NCBI RefSeq assembly: GCF_900111925.1
Contig: NZ_FOKA01000011.1
Location: forward strand, 1-64,000
Length of the DNA: 64,000 bases
Origin: Cellulomonas marina
Lineage (GTDB): Bacteria > Actinomycetota > Actinomycetes > Actinomycetales > Cellulomonadaceae
Reading direction: 5' to 3'
A program made the translations under genes and the position numbers. The notes beneath the pieces were generated by a model, which was given only the letters and a program-made list of their open reading frames with translations, had not been told where the DNA came from and did not search any database. Within the stretch, counting starts at the first letter, position 1; each line of letters opens with the position of its first letter. Of the stretch, positions 42,188 to 50,835 are shown one piece after another.

Positions 42188-43405
42188 GTGCGGACGGTGG
42201 AGGAGCACGTGGCGGCGGTGCTGGCCCTCGTCGGGCCGACCCCGGTGGTGGAGGTGCCGCTCGGGGGTGCGGACGGGCTGGTGCTCGCGCGCGAGGCGGT
42301 CAGCGCGGTGGACCTGCCGCCGTGGGACAACTCGGCGATGGACGGCTACGCCGTGCACGCCGCCGACGTCGCCGCGGCAGCCCCGGACGCGCCCGTCGTG
42401 CTCCCCGTGGTCGCCGACGTCCCGGCCGGCGACGTACGCCGGCACCCCCCGGTCCCGGCCGGGTCCGTCGCCCGGATCATGACGGGGGCGCCCCTGCCGC
42501 CGGGCGCCGACGCTGTCGTCCCGGTCGAGCACACCGACGCCGGCCTGCCCCGGGTCCGCGTCGACCGACCCGCGCAGCCGGGGGCGCACATCCGCCGGCG
42601 CGCCGGCGACGTGCGCGCCGGCCAGGTGCTGCTGCCCGCCGGGACGCTGCTCGGCGCCGCGCAGGTCGCGCTGCTCGCCGCGACGGGGCACGCGGTGGTC
42701 GCGGTGCACCGGCGGCCCCGGATCGCCGTCGTCGCGACCGGCGACGAGCTCGTCGCCCCCGGGCAGCGCCTGGACCACGGCCAGATCCACGACTCCAACG
42801 GCCCGGCCCTCGCGGCTGCGCTGCGCGCCGCGGGGGCCGAGGTCGTGGCGGTGGAGCGCTCCGGGGACGACGCGCCGGCGCTCCTCGCGCTGCTCGAGCG
42901 GTGCGCGGCGGGCGCCGACCTCGTGGTGACCAGCGGCGGGGTCTCGGCCGGGGCGTTCGACCCGGTCAAGGAGGCGCTCGCGGGGCTGCCGGGGGCGCAG
43001 TTCGTGGCGGTCGCGATGCAGCCGGGCAAGCCGCAGGGGCTCGCGCGCGTAGCCGGCGTCCCCGTCGTCACGCTGCCGGGCAACCCCGTCAGCGTGCTCG
43101 TCTCCTGCGAGCTGTTCGTCCGCCCGGCGGTGCGGCGCCTGCGGGGCCTCGCAGCGACGGCCCGTCCGACGACGAGCGCGGTGCTGACGACCGACATGAC
43201 GTCGCCAGCCGGCCGGCGGCAGTACGCGCGCGCCCGGCTCGACCGGACCGCGGAGCCCCGCACGGTCGCGCCGGTCGGCGGAGCGGGGTCCCACCTGCTC
43301 GGGGCGCTGGCGCTCGCCGACGCCCTCCTCGTCGTGCCGGAGGACGTGACGACGCTGTCCGCGGGGTCGGTCGTCACCGTGCTCGACGTCGCCGACGAGC
43401 GGTAG
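42188..43405 (+). CDS. moeA: Molybdopterin molybdenumtransferase MoeA
   Basis: A 405-residue protein from GTG 42188, 7 nt after TAGCGT, so probably leaderless. Conserved blocks are DLPPWDNSAMDGYAVH, RIMTGAPLPPGADAVVPVEH, VVATGDELVAPGQ, QIHDSNGPAL, VVTSGGVSAGAFD, MQPGKPQGLA and LPGNPVSVLVS. Domain order is the usual MoeA one with a C-terminal domain IV. It inserts molybdate into adenylylated molybdopterin. Confidence 0.93.
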   Translation: MRTVEEHVAAVLALVGPTPVVEVPLGGADGLVLAREAVSAVDLPPWDNSAMDGYAVHAADVAAAAPDAPVVLPVVADVPAGDVRRHPPVPAGSVARIMTGAPLPPGADAVVPVEHTDAGLPRVRVDRPAQPGAHIRRRAGDVRAGQVLLPAGTLLGAAQVALLAATGHAVVAVHRRPRIAVVATGDELVAPGQRLDHGQIHDSNGPALAAALRAAGAEVVAVERSGDDAPALLALLERCAAGADLVVTSGGVSAGAFDPVKEALAGLPGAQFVAVAMQPGKPQGLARVAGVPVVTLPGNPVSVLVSCELFVRPAVRRLRGLAATARPTTSAVLTTDMTSPAGRRQYARARLDRTAEPRTVAPVGGAGSHLLGALALADALLVVPEDVTTLSAGSVVTVLDVADER

Positions 43406-43512
43406 GCAGGACAGCTCGGCACCCGACGGGCCGCCGGGACCGCACCACCCGGACGGGCGGCGGGTCGCGTCGCGCAGCGCGCACCCGGCCGTGCCGCCCT
43501 AGGTTGACCGCC

Positions 43513-44247
43513 ATGGAGACTTCCCACCCGCGGCGCGGCGGGGGACGGGGCCCGCGGACGACGGCCCTCGCTCGCGCGGCCGCGCTCGCCCTCGCCGCCG
43601 GCGTGCCCGTCGCCGCGCTCGCCTGGCTGGTCCGCGCCGAGCACGACGGCCTGACGGGTTGGGACGCGCGCGTCGTCGACTCGGCGACCACCTTCGCGCG
43701 GGAGCGACCCGGCCTGCCCCGGGCCCTCGTCGTCTGGCAGGAGACGACGCAGCCCGTGTGGCTCGTCCTGGGCGTGACCCTGGTGGCGCTCGTCGTGTGG
43801 CGTCGGTACCGCCTGCCGGGACGCGCGGCGTGGGCCGTGGCGACCGTGCTCGTCGTGTGGGGTCTCGGCGTCGCGCTCAAGTCCGCCGTCGGGCGTGCGC
43901 GGCCGGTCGTGCAGGAGGCGCTGGAGCACGCGCCCGGGTACAGCTTCCCGTCGGGGCACGCCGTCAACAGCTCCGCGGCTCTGACGGTCCTGCTCCTGCT
44001 GCTGCGGCCCGTGCTGACCCGCCGCGCCCTGGGTGCGGTCGCGGTGGTCGGCGGGCTCGTCGTGGCGCTGACCGCGGCGGACCGCGTGCTGCTGGGCGTG
44101 CACTACCCGTCGGACGTCGCCGCCGGGCTCCTCGTGGGCACCGCGGCCTCGCTCGCGTCCTACGCCGGGTGGTCCGGGGCGGCCGGCCGCGAGGCCCGCC
44201 GGACGGGCGCGGTCGGGACCGGTGCTGCCAGGACCGGTGCGCGATGA
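43513..44247 (+). CDS. PAP2-family membrane phosphatase
   Basis: A 244-residue membrane protein. The phosphatase signature is split as KSAVGRARPV, SFPSGHAVNSS and RVLLGVHYPSDVAAG, with the His and Asp in place. About five to six helices are present. TAGGTT lies 7 nt before the ATG. It probably dephosphorylates a lipid phosphate (phosphatidate or undecaprenyl diphosphate). Its stop overlaps the start of a second PAP2 gene. Confidence 0.88.
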   Translation: METSHPRRGGGRGPRTTALARAAALALAAGVPVAALAWLVRAEHDGLTGWDARVVDSATTFARERPGLPRALVVWQETTQPVWLVLGVTLVALVVWRRYRLPGRAAWAVATVLVVWGLGVALKSAVGRARPVVQEALEHAPGYSFPSGHAVNSSAALTVLLLLLRPVLTRRALGAVAVVGGLVVALTAADRVLLGVHYPSDVAAGLLVGTAASLASYAGWSGAAGREARRTGAVGTGAARTGAR

Positions 44248-44963
44248 GCCGCGCCGCCGTCCTCGCGCACCGGTGGGACGACGCGAGCCGCCCCCCGGTG
44301 GCGGCCGTCCTGCGGGACCTGGTGGTGCGCGCGGCGGCACCGGCGGTGCTGCTGTGGGCCGTCGTCACCGGCGTCGGCTGGGTGGTCATGGGGCCGCTCG
44401 GCGGGATCCCGGCGGAGCAGGACCTCGCGGAGCGGTTCGCCGAGGGGCGGACGGCCGCGCTCGACACGGTCTCGGCGGTGCTGTCGGGCTCGGCCTCGAC
44501 CCTCGCGATCACGGCGCTCGCCCTCGTGACGGTCCTGGCCGTCGCCGTGCGCACCCGACGGCTGTCGTTCGCGCTGGTGCCCGCCGTCGCGGTGGCCCTC
44601 GAGCTGGGCGTGTTCCTCACGTCGGCGGTCCTCGTCGACCGCGACCGGCCCGATGTGGAGCAGCTCGACCACGCGCCGCCCACGTCGAGCTACCCCAGCG
44701 GCCACACGGGGGCGGCCGCCGCGTGCTGGGTCGTCCTGGCGCTGCTCGCGCAGCGCGTGCGGCACCGGGTGCTGCGCGGGCTCCTCACCGCGGCGTGCCT
44801 GCTCGTGCCGGTCCTCGTCGCCTGGGCCCGCCTGTACCGCGGCATGCACCACCTCACGGACGTGGTGGCCGGCCTGGCCGTGGGCGCCACGAGCGCCCTG
44901 CTCGCCTGGGGCTACCTGCGCCGCGCCGGCGCGGCAGGGACCCGACGTCAGACCCGGGCGTAG
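44244..44963 (+). CDS. Second PAP2-family membrane phosphatase
   Basis: A 239-residue protein with a four-base overlap to the first PAP2 gene. Motifs are DRDRPDVEQLD, SYPSGHTGAAAACW and RLYRGMHHLTDVVAG. It has about six hydrophobic segments. The two paralogues are divergent in sequence, so they probably differ in substrate rather than being a fresh duplication. Its 3' end overlaps the convergent DUF1206 gene by 16 bp. Confidence 0.88.
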   Translation: MSRAAVLAHRWDDASRPPVAAVLRDLVVRAAAPAVLLWAVVTGVGWVVMGPLGGIPAEQDLAERFAEGRTAALDTVSAVLSGSASTLAITALALVTVLAVAVRTRRLSFALVPAVAVALELGVFLTSAVLVDRDRPDVEQLDHAPPTSSYPSGHTGAAAACWVVLALLAQRVRHRVLRGLLTAACLLVPVLVAWARLYRGMHHLTDVVAGLAVGATSALLAWGYLRRAGAAGTRRQTRA

Positions 44964-45742
44964 CGCGCGCGGGCGAAGGAGTACACGCCGTAGGCGGCCA
45001 GGCCCAGCGCGACGACCGTCAGGAGCCCCCGGCCCCACGGCACCTCGAGGAAGGCCCGCAGGGCGCCGTCGAGGCCCTGCGCCTCGGCGGCGTTGCCGGT
45101 CCAGGCCGCCTTGAGGAAGAAGAAGCCCACCACGGCGAGGGCCACGCCCTTGGCGACGTACCCGACCCGTCCCGCCTGCACGGCCCACCGACCCGGGTGC
45201 TCGGTCAGGTCCTGCAGGAACGTGCGCCGCCAGCCCTTGACCACGTGGTGCACCGCGACGCCCAGCACCGCCAGGCCCACGGCGGCCACCAGCGCCCGCC
45301 CGAGCGGGGCCTCCAGCAGCCGCCCGGTCGTGCTGCTGGTCTGCTGCGACCCGTCCTGCGACGTCCCCAGGAGCACCCGCACGGCCGTCCAGGCGAGCAC
45401 GCCGTAGACCACGGCCTTGGCGCCGGCCTTCACCCGGTCACCGGTGTCGTGCCGCGTCAGCAGCTCGGTCACCTGCCAGACGGCCAGCAGCGCGAACCCG
45501 ACGACGACGACCCACAGCAGCGCGGTGCCGACGGGGTTGCCGGCCAGGGACCGCAACGCCCCCGTCTGGTCCGCGCTGCCCGCCCCCGCCGTCCACGCGA
45601 GCTGCACGGCGAGCCACGCGATGAGCAGGTGCAGCACGCCGTTGGCGGCGTAGCCGACCCGCGCCCCCTGCTCGACGAGCGGGTTGTCGCCGGCCTCGGT
45701 GGCGGCGCGCCGGGCGGAGGCGGGGGTGTTGTGCGTAGCCAT
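44948..45742 (-). CDS. DUF1206 integral membrane protein
   Basis: A 264-residue protein from ATG 45742. It has three repeats of a two-helix unit, each starting with Gly-Arg/Lys-Val/Ala-Gly-Tyr-like text: ARVGYAANGVLHLLIAWLA, GAKAVVYGVLAWTAVRVL and GRVGYVAKGVALAVVGFFF. This is the known DUF1206 layout. The function is unknown. It stands alone on the minus strand. Confidence 0.88.
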   Translation of the reverse strand: MATHNTPASARRAATEAGDNPLVEQGARVGYAANGVLHLLIAWLAVQLAWTAGAGSADQTGALRSLAGNPVGTALLWVVVVGFALLAVWQVTELLTRHDTGDRVKAGAKAVVYGVLAWTAVRVLLGTSQDGSQQTSSTTGRLLEAPLGRALVAAVGLAVLGVAVHHVVKGWRRTFLQDLTEHPGRWAVQAGRVGYVAKGVALAVVGFFFLKAAWTGNAAEAQGLDGALRAFLEVPWGRGLLTVVALGLAAYGVYSFARARYARV

Positions 45743-45964
45743 GGCGTCACCCAAGCACCGGGGCCCCGCACCCGCACGCCGCCGGGACGGGGGTCCCCCG
45801 GGACGGTGAACGGCGCTCGACGGCACGGGGGGGCGTCACCCGGACCGACGCACCCGACGGGGCGAGCGCGGCCCCCGACACGTCACCGCGGGGGACGGCC
45901 CGACGAACGGACGGGACGGCACCGGTCCCGGTGCCGCGCCGCACCCGTCCCCGAGGACACCACC

Positions 45965-46267
45965 ATGGCTGCACAGACCCCCACCCAGCCGGCCACGCCG
46001 TCGGACCCGACCACCGGCCCCGCCGCAACCCCCGCCGCAACCCCCGCCGAGGCCGTCACCCTCCGCGGGCTCGACCCGCTGACGGGCATCGGCGCGTCCT
46101 GGCGCGTCTCGCCCGTCGAGCGCGTCGAGGCCGGCGTCCCGCTGTACCGCGTCGAGTGGACGCCCGAGCTGGCCGAGCGCACCCCGTGGGTCCTGGCCCG
46201 CAGGACCACCGCGCTCGTGACGCAGCGCGAGGCCGAGACGCTCGTCGCGCGCCTCGAGAGGGTCTGA
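45965..46267 (+). CDS. Hypothetical 100-residue protein
   Basis: Starts at ATG 45965. The N-terminal third is Thr/Pro/Ala-rich with ATPAATPAE repeats. The remainder is a compact, probably beta-rich domain (ASWRVSPVERVEAGVPLYRV, TALVTQREAETLVARLERV). No family is recognised and no neighbour suggests a role. Codon use is like that of the surroundings. Confidence 0.6.
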   Translation: MAAQTPTQPATPSDPTTGPAATPAATPAEAVTLRGLDPLTGIGASWRVSPVERVEAGVPLYRVEWTPELAERTPWVLARRTTALVTQREAETLVARLERV

Positions 46268-46342
46268 CGCCTCGGCGCCGTCCCTCGTCTAGGGTCGCCG
46301 GGGCTCCGGCGTCACCCGGGCGCCGGCCGGACCGGGGGAGGC

Positions 46343-47164
46343 GTGTGGGCGATGACGCTCGAGCCCCTCGTCCTCGGCACGCTGGCCGCCGTGGTCTTCG
46401 GCATGTCGAGGACCGGGGTGCCGTCGCTCGGCGCCTTCGGGATGGCGCTGCTGGCGACGGCCGTCGACCCCGTGCGGGCGGCGGGGCTGGCCCTGCCGGT
46501 GCTCATCGTCGGGGACCTCGTCGCCCTGCGGCTGTACGCCCGGTCCGCCCGGCTGCGGCTGCTCGTCGTGCTGCTGCCGTCCGTCGTCGTCGGGCTCGCG
46601 GCCGGCTGGGCCGTGCTGCGGTTCCTCGACGCGGGGGCCGCCGGCAGGCTGGTCGGCGCGGTCCTGCTGGTCAGCGGGGGCTGGGAGCTGCTGCGGCGCG
46701 TGGCACGACGACGCGCCGACCACCGCGCGACGGTTCGTGCGGCGACGTCGGGGCCCGTCGCCCCGGCTCGCACCGCGAGCCCCGTACCCGCCGGGCTGCC
46801 CACCGTCGGCGACCGGCTCGTGCGCGGGCTGCTCGGGGCGGGGGCGGGCCTGTCGACGATGGTCGCCAACGCGGGCGGGCCGCTCATGGGCCTGTACCTG
46901 CTGCGCGCCCGGCTCGGTCCCGCCGCGTTCCTCGGCACCAACGCGTGGTTCTTCTTCGTCGTCAACCTCGCCAAGGTGCCGTTCAGCGTCGGGCTCGGCC
47001 TCATCACGCCGGGGTCGCTCGCGCTGTCGGCGGCGTTGCTGCCGGGGCTCGTCCTGGGGGCGGTCGGCGGCCGCTGGCTCGTGCGCCGGATGTCGTTCGA
47101 CGTGTTCGGCCTCGTCGTGCTGGTCGCCACCGTGGTGGCCGGCGCGTGGCTCGTCGTTCGCTGA
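46343..47164 (+). CDS. TauE/SafE-family membrane transporter
   Basis: A 273-residue protein with GTG start (ATG 46352 is possible) after GGGGGAGG. About eight helices. The family halves start VLGTLAAVVFGMSRTGVPSLG and LLGAGAGLSTMVANAGGPLMGLYLL. FLGTNAWFFFVVNLAKVPF is conserved. Members export sulfite, sulfoacetate or related anions. A link to the sulfur operons 26 kb away is only suggestive. Confidence 0.87.
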   Translation: MWAMTLEPLVLGTLAAVVFGMSRTGVPSLGAFGMALLATAVDPVRAAGLALPVLIVGDLVALRLYARSARLRLLVVLLPSVVVGLAAGWAVLRFLDAGAAGRLVGAVLLVSGGWELLRRVARRRADHRATVRAATSGPVAPARTASPVPAGLPTVGDRLVRGLLGAGAGLSTMVANAGGPLMGLYLLRARLGPAAFLGTNAWFFFVVNLAKVPFSVGLGLITPGSLALSAALLPGLVLGAVGGRWLVRRMSFDVFGLVVLVATVVAGAWLVVR

Positions 47165-47177
47165 GCCGGCGTCCGTC

Positions 47178-47399
47178 CTACCCGGCCTGGACCCACCGCT
47201 CGGCGGGGTCCTCGGGCTGGACGGGCGCCGGGTCGTACGCCCCGTCGGGCGCCTCGATCCCGGCCGGCCCCTCCGGGCGGGGCAGCGTGTCCACCTCGCC
47301 CAGGTGGTCCCCGGTTCGACGACGCGCGACGAGCACGACGAGCGGCCACAGCACGAGCACGACGACGACGGTCCGAGCGAGGGCTTCGAGGATGTCCAT
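47178..47399 (-). CDS. Small single-pass membrane protein
   Basis: A 73-residue protein from ATG 47399. A transmembrane helix (about 8-26, VVVVLVLWPLVVLVA) is followed by RRR and a soluble acidic/proline tail. It resembles the short actinobacterial proteins with one helix and a polar tail but has no assigned family. It is divergent from the AraC gene across an inverted repeat and may be its target. Confidence 0.6.
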   Translation of the reverse strand: MDILEALARTVVVVLVLWPLVVLVARRRTGDHLGEVDTLPRPEGPAGIEAPDGAYDPAPVQPEDPAERWVQAG

Positions 47400-47433
47400 G
47401 CCGACCACGGTCCTCGTCCCCTCCCGTGCCGAC

Positions 47434-47474
47434 GAGTGGCAGCGATGACACCCATCGACAAGATGCTGCCACTC
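47434..47474. promoter_or_regulatory. Inverted repeat, candidate operator for the GlxA/AraC regulator
   Basis: GAGTGGCAGC (47434-47443) and GCTGCCACTC (47465-47474) are exact complements 21 bp apart, about three helical turns centre to centre. They lie upstream of TAGGGT (47479-47484) and the regulator start, and 34 bp before the divergent small gene. Position suits dimer binding by an AraC-type protein. Confidence 0.65.
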
Positions 47475-47490
47475 CCGCTAGGGTCGGCGC

Positions 47491-48443
47491 GTGCTGCGAT
47501 CAGTAGCGGTCCTCGTCGTCGACGGCGTCGCTCCGTTCGAGCTCGGGGTGGTCTGCGAGGTCTTCGGCATCGACCGCACCGAGGACGGGTGCCCCTCGTC
47601 GATCTGCGGCTGTGCGGGGTGCGCGCCGGGGATCCGGTGCGCACGTCCGTCGGCCTGACCATGACCCCGGACCACGGGCTGGAGGCGCTCGCCGACGTCG
47701 ACCTGGTGGCCGTCCCCGCGACGAACCGGCGCGGCCACGACCCCGCGGTCCTCGCCGCCCTGCGGGCGGCCCACGCGCGGGGCGCGACGCTCCTCAGCGT
47801 GTGCTCGGGGGTCTTCGTCCTCGCGGAGGCCGGCGTGCTCGCGGGGCGGACCGTCGCGACGCACTGGCGGCACGCGGAGGAGCTCGCCGCCGCGTTCCCG
47901 GAGCTGCGGGTGGACGCCGACGTCCTCTTCGTCGACGAGGGCGACCTCGTCACCAGTGCCGGCACGGCCGCGGGCATCGACGCCTGCCTGCACCTGGTGC
48001 GCCGCGAGCACGGGGCGGCGGCCGCCAACGCGATCGCCCGGCGCATGGTGGTGCCGCCCCAGCGCGACGGCGGGCAGCGGCAGTTCGTGCCGCAGCCCGT
48101 GCCCGCCTGCAGCGAGGACTCCCTGCGCCTGGTGCTCGAGTGGGTCCTCGAGCACCTCGACGCGGACCACAGCGTGGAGTCCCTCGCGGCGCGCGCGCTG
48201 GTGTCGCCCAGGACCTTCGCCCGCCGGTTCGTCGCGGAGACGGGGACGACGCCCGTCCGGTGGCTCACCGCGCAGCGCGTCCTGCGCGCCCAGCACCTGC
48301 TGGAGGGGACGGACCTGCCGGTCGAGCTCGTCGCCCGGGAGTGCGGCTTCGCCTCCGCGCCGCTGCTGCGGCACCACTTCCGGCGGGCGGTCGGGGTCAG
48401 CCCCAGCGACTACCGCACCACCTTCCGCTCCCGCGCCGCGTGA
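47491..48443 (+). pseudogene. GlxA-type AraC-family regulator, frameshifted near the N-terminus
   Basis: The frame from GTG 47491 starts as expected: LRSVAVLVVDGVAPFELGVV, then CEVFGIDRTEDG. At about 47588 one base appears lost. The rest continues in the next frame: VPLVDLRLCGVRAGDPVRTS, the DJ-1/PfpI-like domain (SVCSGVFVLAEAGVL, VDEGDLVTSAGTAAGIDACL) and the C-terminal AraC double HTH (VSPRTFARRFVAETG, ARECGFASAPLLRHHFRRAVG). A GTG at 47589 would give a shortened protein of 284 residues lacking the first strand-helix of the sensor domain. It is a pseudogene, or there is a sequencing error. Confidence 0.78.
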
Positions 48444-48506
48444 CCGGCGCGGCGGGGGCAGGCCGTATCCGCGCCGCCCGCCCGCGGACGACGAGCCGCC
48501 ACGCCG

Positions 48507-49367
48507 TCAGGAGACGTGGTCCCGCCACGAGTGCTCCGGCTCGTACCCCAGCAGCCGGCGGGCCTTCTCGATCGACAGGAGGGTGCCCGTGCCGGTGACG
48601 TCACCGCGGACGAGCACGTCGGGGAAGTGCTCCGCGAGCAGCCGCTCGTTCGGGGTCGTCATCACCGTGTCGGCGTTGGCGATGACGAAGGCCTCGAACC
48701 CCGTGACGTCGGCCGTCAGCGCCCGCCGCACCGCCTGCGCCCCGTCGCGCGCGTCGATGTAGCCCCACAGGTTCCACCGCCGGGAGGCGGGGTCGTCCTC
48801 GAAGGACGGGAAACGGGCGTAGTCCTCGACGTCCATGACGTTCGAGAACCGCAGCCCGACGATCGTCGCCCCCGGCTGCCACCGCGCGAAGTGCCGCGCC
48901 ATCTCCTCCTCGACGGCCTTGCCCATCGAGTAGGTGGACTCCGGCCGCACGGGGTACTCCTCGTCCACCGGCACGTACGGCGGCGGCACGTCGAAGGGCA
49001 GGCCGAGCAGCGTCTCGCTCGAGGCCCAGACGACGCGGCGGATGCCGGCCCGCCGGGCGGCGTCGAACACGTGGTGCGTCGCGACGACGTTGTTGGCGAA
49101 GGTCGCACCGCTGGGGCGCAGGCCGGGCGCGGGGATCGCCGCGAGGTGCACGACGGCGTCCACGCCCGCGTACCGGTCGTCGATGCCCGTGAGCGCCTCG
49201 GTCACCTGCCCCAGGTCGGTGAGGTCCACCCGCGTCCACGACCCAGGTGCGTCCGCGGGCGGCGGGGCGGTGTCCACGTTGACCACGTCCCAGCCGTGGG
49301 CGGCGAGGTCGCGCACCACCGCCCGCCCGAGCTTGCCGCTGCCTCCGGTCACCACCACGCGCGCCAT
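48507..49367 (-). CDS. NAD-dependent epimerase/dehydratase (extended SDR)
   Basis: A 286-residue protein from ATG 49367 (ARVVVTGGSGKLGRAVVRDL). It has the glycine-rich NAD motif TGGSGKLG, VVHLAAIPAPG, the catalytic YSMGK (YxxxK) and a Ser in WASSETL. The C-terminal LLSIEKARRLLGYEPEHSW is typical of UDP-sugar epimerase-like proteins. The substrate is unknown. It is divergent from the LexA-box gene, 155 bp apart, and could share that regulatory region. Confidence 0.87.
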   Translation of the reverse strand: MARVVVTGGSGKLGRAVVRDLAAHGWDVVNVDTAPPPADAPGSWTRVDLTDLGQVTEALTGIDDRYAGVDAVVHLAAIPAPGLRPSGATFANNVVATHHVFDAARRAGIRRVVWASSETLLGLPFDVPPPYVPVDEEYPVRPESTYSMGKAVEEEMARHFARWQPGATIVGLRFSNVMDVEDYARFPSFEDDPASRRWNLWGYIDARDGAQAVRRALTADVTGFEAFVIANADTVMTTPNERLLAEHFPDVLVRGDVTGTGTLLSIEKARRLLGYEPEHSWRDHVS

Positions 49368-49493
49368 GCCGGACATCCTGCTGCCCGACGAGGGCCGCCG
49401 CGCGGTGGCAGGCCGTCGGCAGCACTCGTCGGAGCGCGCGTCGCGACGGCGCGACCCACGACGCGCCGCCGGACGGGTGCCCGCCTCGGCGTG

Positions 49494-49509
49494 TCGAACG
49501 GGCGTTCGA
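49494..49509. promoter_or_regulatory. Perfect LexA (SOS) box
   Basis: TCGAAC, GGGC, GTTCGA: an exact match to the actinobacterial LexA consensus TCGAAC-N4-GTTCGA. It abuts the -10-like TATTGT (49510-49515) of the gene starting at 49523, so bound LexA would block that promoter. It is 127 bp from the divergent SDR start. Confidence 0.88.
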
Positions 49510-49522
49510 TATTGTGCGGCGC

Positions 49523-49867
49523 ATGGGCGCGGCGGAGGACGGCGGGGGGACGGCGGCGACGGCGCGGGCGGCGGGCGGCGGCAGGCGCCGCGTCGCCAAC
49601 GGCGAGGTCCCGCCGGACGTCCCGGTGCGGCCCATGGGCGACATCGCGGTGCTCGCGCACGTCGTGTGGGCCGACGGGGACCGGGAGTGGCGGGCGGCGC
49701 GGGCCGTGCGGTGGACGCGCACGCACGTCATGGTCGCCTGGCGCGACGACCCCCAGGACCCCCGCTCGGAGCGGCACGAGTGGCTGCGCGCCGACGACGT
49801 GGCGCGCAGCGTCCAGTGGCTCGTCGGGCCGGGCCCCGCCGACCCGCGGACCCGGGCGGGGCGCTGA
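49523..49867 (+). CDS. Unknown 114-residue protein under an SOS box
   Basis: Starts at ATG 49523, 7 nt after TATTGT, so probably leaderless. The first 30 residues are Gly/Ala-rich and disordered (RAAGGGRRRVANG). The rest is a compact domain: MGDIAVLAHVVWADGDREW, AVRWTRTHVMVAWRDDPQD, then HEWLRADDVARSVQWL. The Trp-rich beta pattern could be a small nucleic-acid or protein-binding fold, but I recognise no family. A perfect LexA box directly upstream predicts induction by DNA damage. Confidence 0.72.
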   Translation: MGAAEDGGGTAATARAAGGGRRRVANGEVPPDVPVRPMGDIAVLAHVVWADGDREWRAARAVRWTRTHVMVAWRDDPQDPRSERHEWLRADDVARSVQWLVGPGPADPRTRAGR

Positions 49868-49906
49868 GCCGAGCCGGCCGCGCGCGAGCGCGCCCGTGCC
49901 GACCCG

Positions 49907-50749
49907 TCAGAGCGACTTCTCGGGGTCCCCGAGGAGCGTGGCGGCGTGGTCGGGCACGTACGTCGACCGCTCCCGCGGCGGGCGCTGGTACCCGCCGGTG
50001 CTGGGCGGCCGCTCGGGCAGGACGATGCGCTCGTGCGGCACGTCGGTGTACGGCACGGAGGAGAGGAGGTGGCTGATCATGTTGAGCCGGGCGTCCTTCT
50101 TGCGGTCCGACTCCACGACGAACCACGGGCTCGACGGCACGTCGGTGTGCGCCATCATCTCGTCCTTGGCCCGGCTGTAGTCCTCCCAGCGGTGGATGGA
50201 CTCGAGGTCCATCGGCGAGAGCTTCCACTGCCGCACCGGGTCGTCCAGGCGCGAGCGGAACCGCTTGAGCTGCTCGGCGTCGGAGACGGAGAACCAGTAC
50301 TTGCGCAGCAGGATCCCCTCGTCGATGAGCATCTGCTCGAAGACGGGCGCCTGCCGCAGGAACCGTGCGTGCTCCTCGTCCGTGCAGAAGCCCATGACCT
50401 TCTCGACGCCGGCGCGGTTGTACCAGGAGCGGTCGAACAGCACGACCTCCCCGGCGGTGGGCAGCTGGGCGACGTACCGCTGGAAGTACCACTGGCCGCG
50501 CTCGCGGTCCGTCGGGGCGGGCAGGGCGGCGATCCGCACCACGCGGGGGCTGAGGTACTCCGTGATGCGCTTGATGGCGCCGCCCTTGCCGGCCGCGTCC
50601 CGGCCCTCGAAGAGCACGACCACGCGCGCCCCCGTGGCCTGCACCCAGAGCTGGAGCCTCACGAGCTCGCTCTGCAGCCGGAACAGCTCGGCCTCGTACA
50701 CCTCGTCGCTGAGCTTGGGCCGCTTGCGGGCCGCCGACGCCTTCGCCAT
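49907..50749 (-). CDS. ppk2: Polyphosphate kinase 2
   Basis: A 280-residue protein of standard PPK2 length. Walker A is FEGRDAAGKGG (47-57) and Walker B is VVLFDRSWYNRAG (102-114). The lid module has KYWFSVSDAEQLKRFRSR, RQWKLSPMDLESIHRW and PWFVVESDRKKDARLN. It transfers phosphate between polyphosphate and nucleotides in the cytoplasm, with class-I-type features. It stands alone. Confidence 0.92.
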   Translation of the reverse strand: MAKASAARKRPKLSDEVYEAELFRLQSELVRLQLWVQATGARVVVLFEGRDAAGKGGAIKRITEYLSPRVVRIAALPAPTDRERGQWYFQRYVAQLPTAGEVVLFDRSWYNRAGVEKVMGFCTDEEHARFLRQAPVFEQMLIDEGILLRKYWFSVSDAEQLKRFRSRLDDPVRQWKLSPMDLESIHRWEDYSRAKDEMMAHTDVPSSPWFVVESDRKKDARLNMISHLLSSVPYTDVPHERIVLPERPPSTGGYQRPPRERSTYVPDHAATLLGDPEKSL

Positions 50750-50835
50750 CCGCCGAACCTAGCGGACGCGGTCGGTCCGGCGATGCAGGACGCCGCCCGC
50801 CGCCCGCCCGGCGGCCCCCGTGCGACCCTCGTGCC

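Noticed and set aside
39863..43405. Very long open frame (over 1,100 codons) running across mobA, moaA and moeA
   Set aside because: Only its last 405 codons are MoeA. The rest is the antisense or shifted frame of real genes, which stays open because of GC bias.
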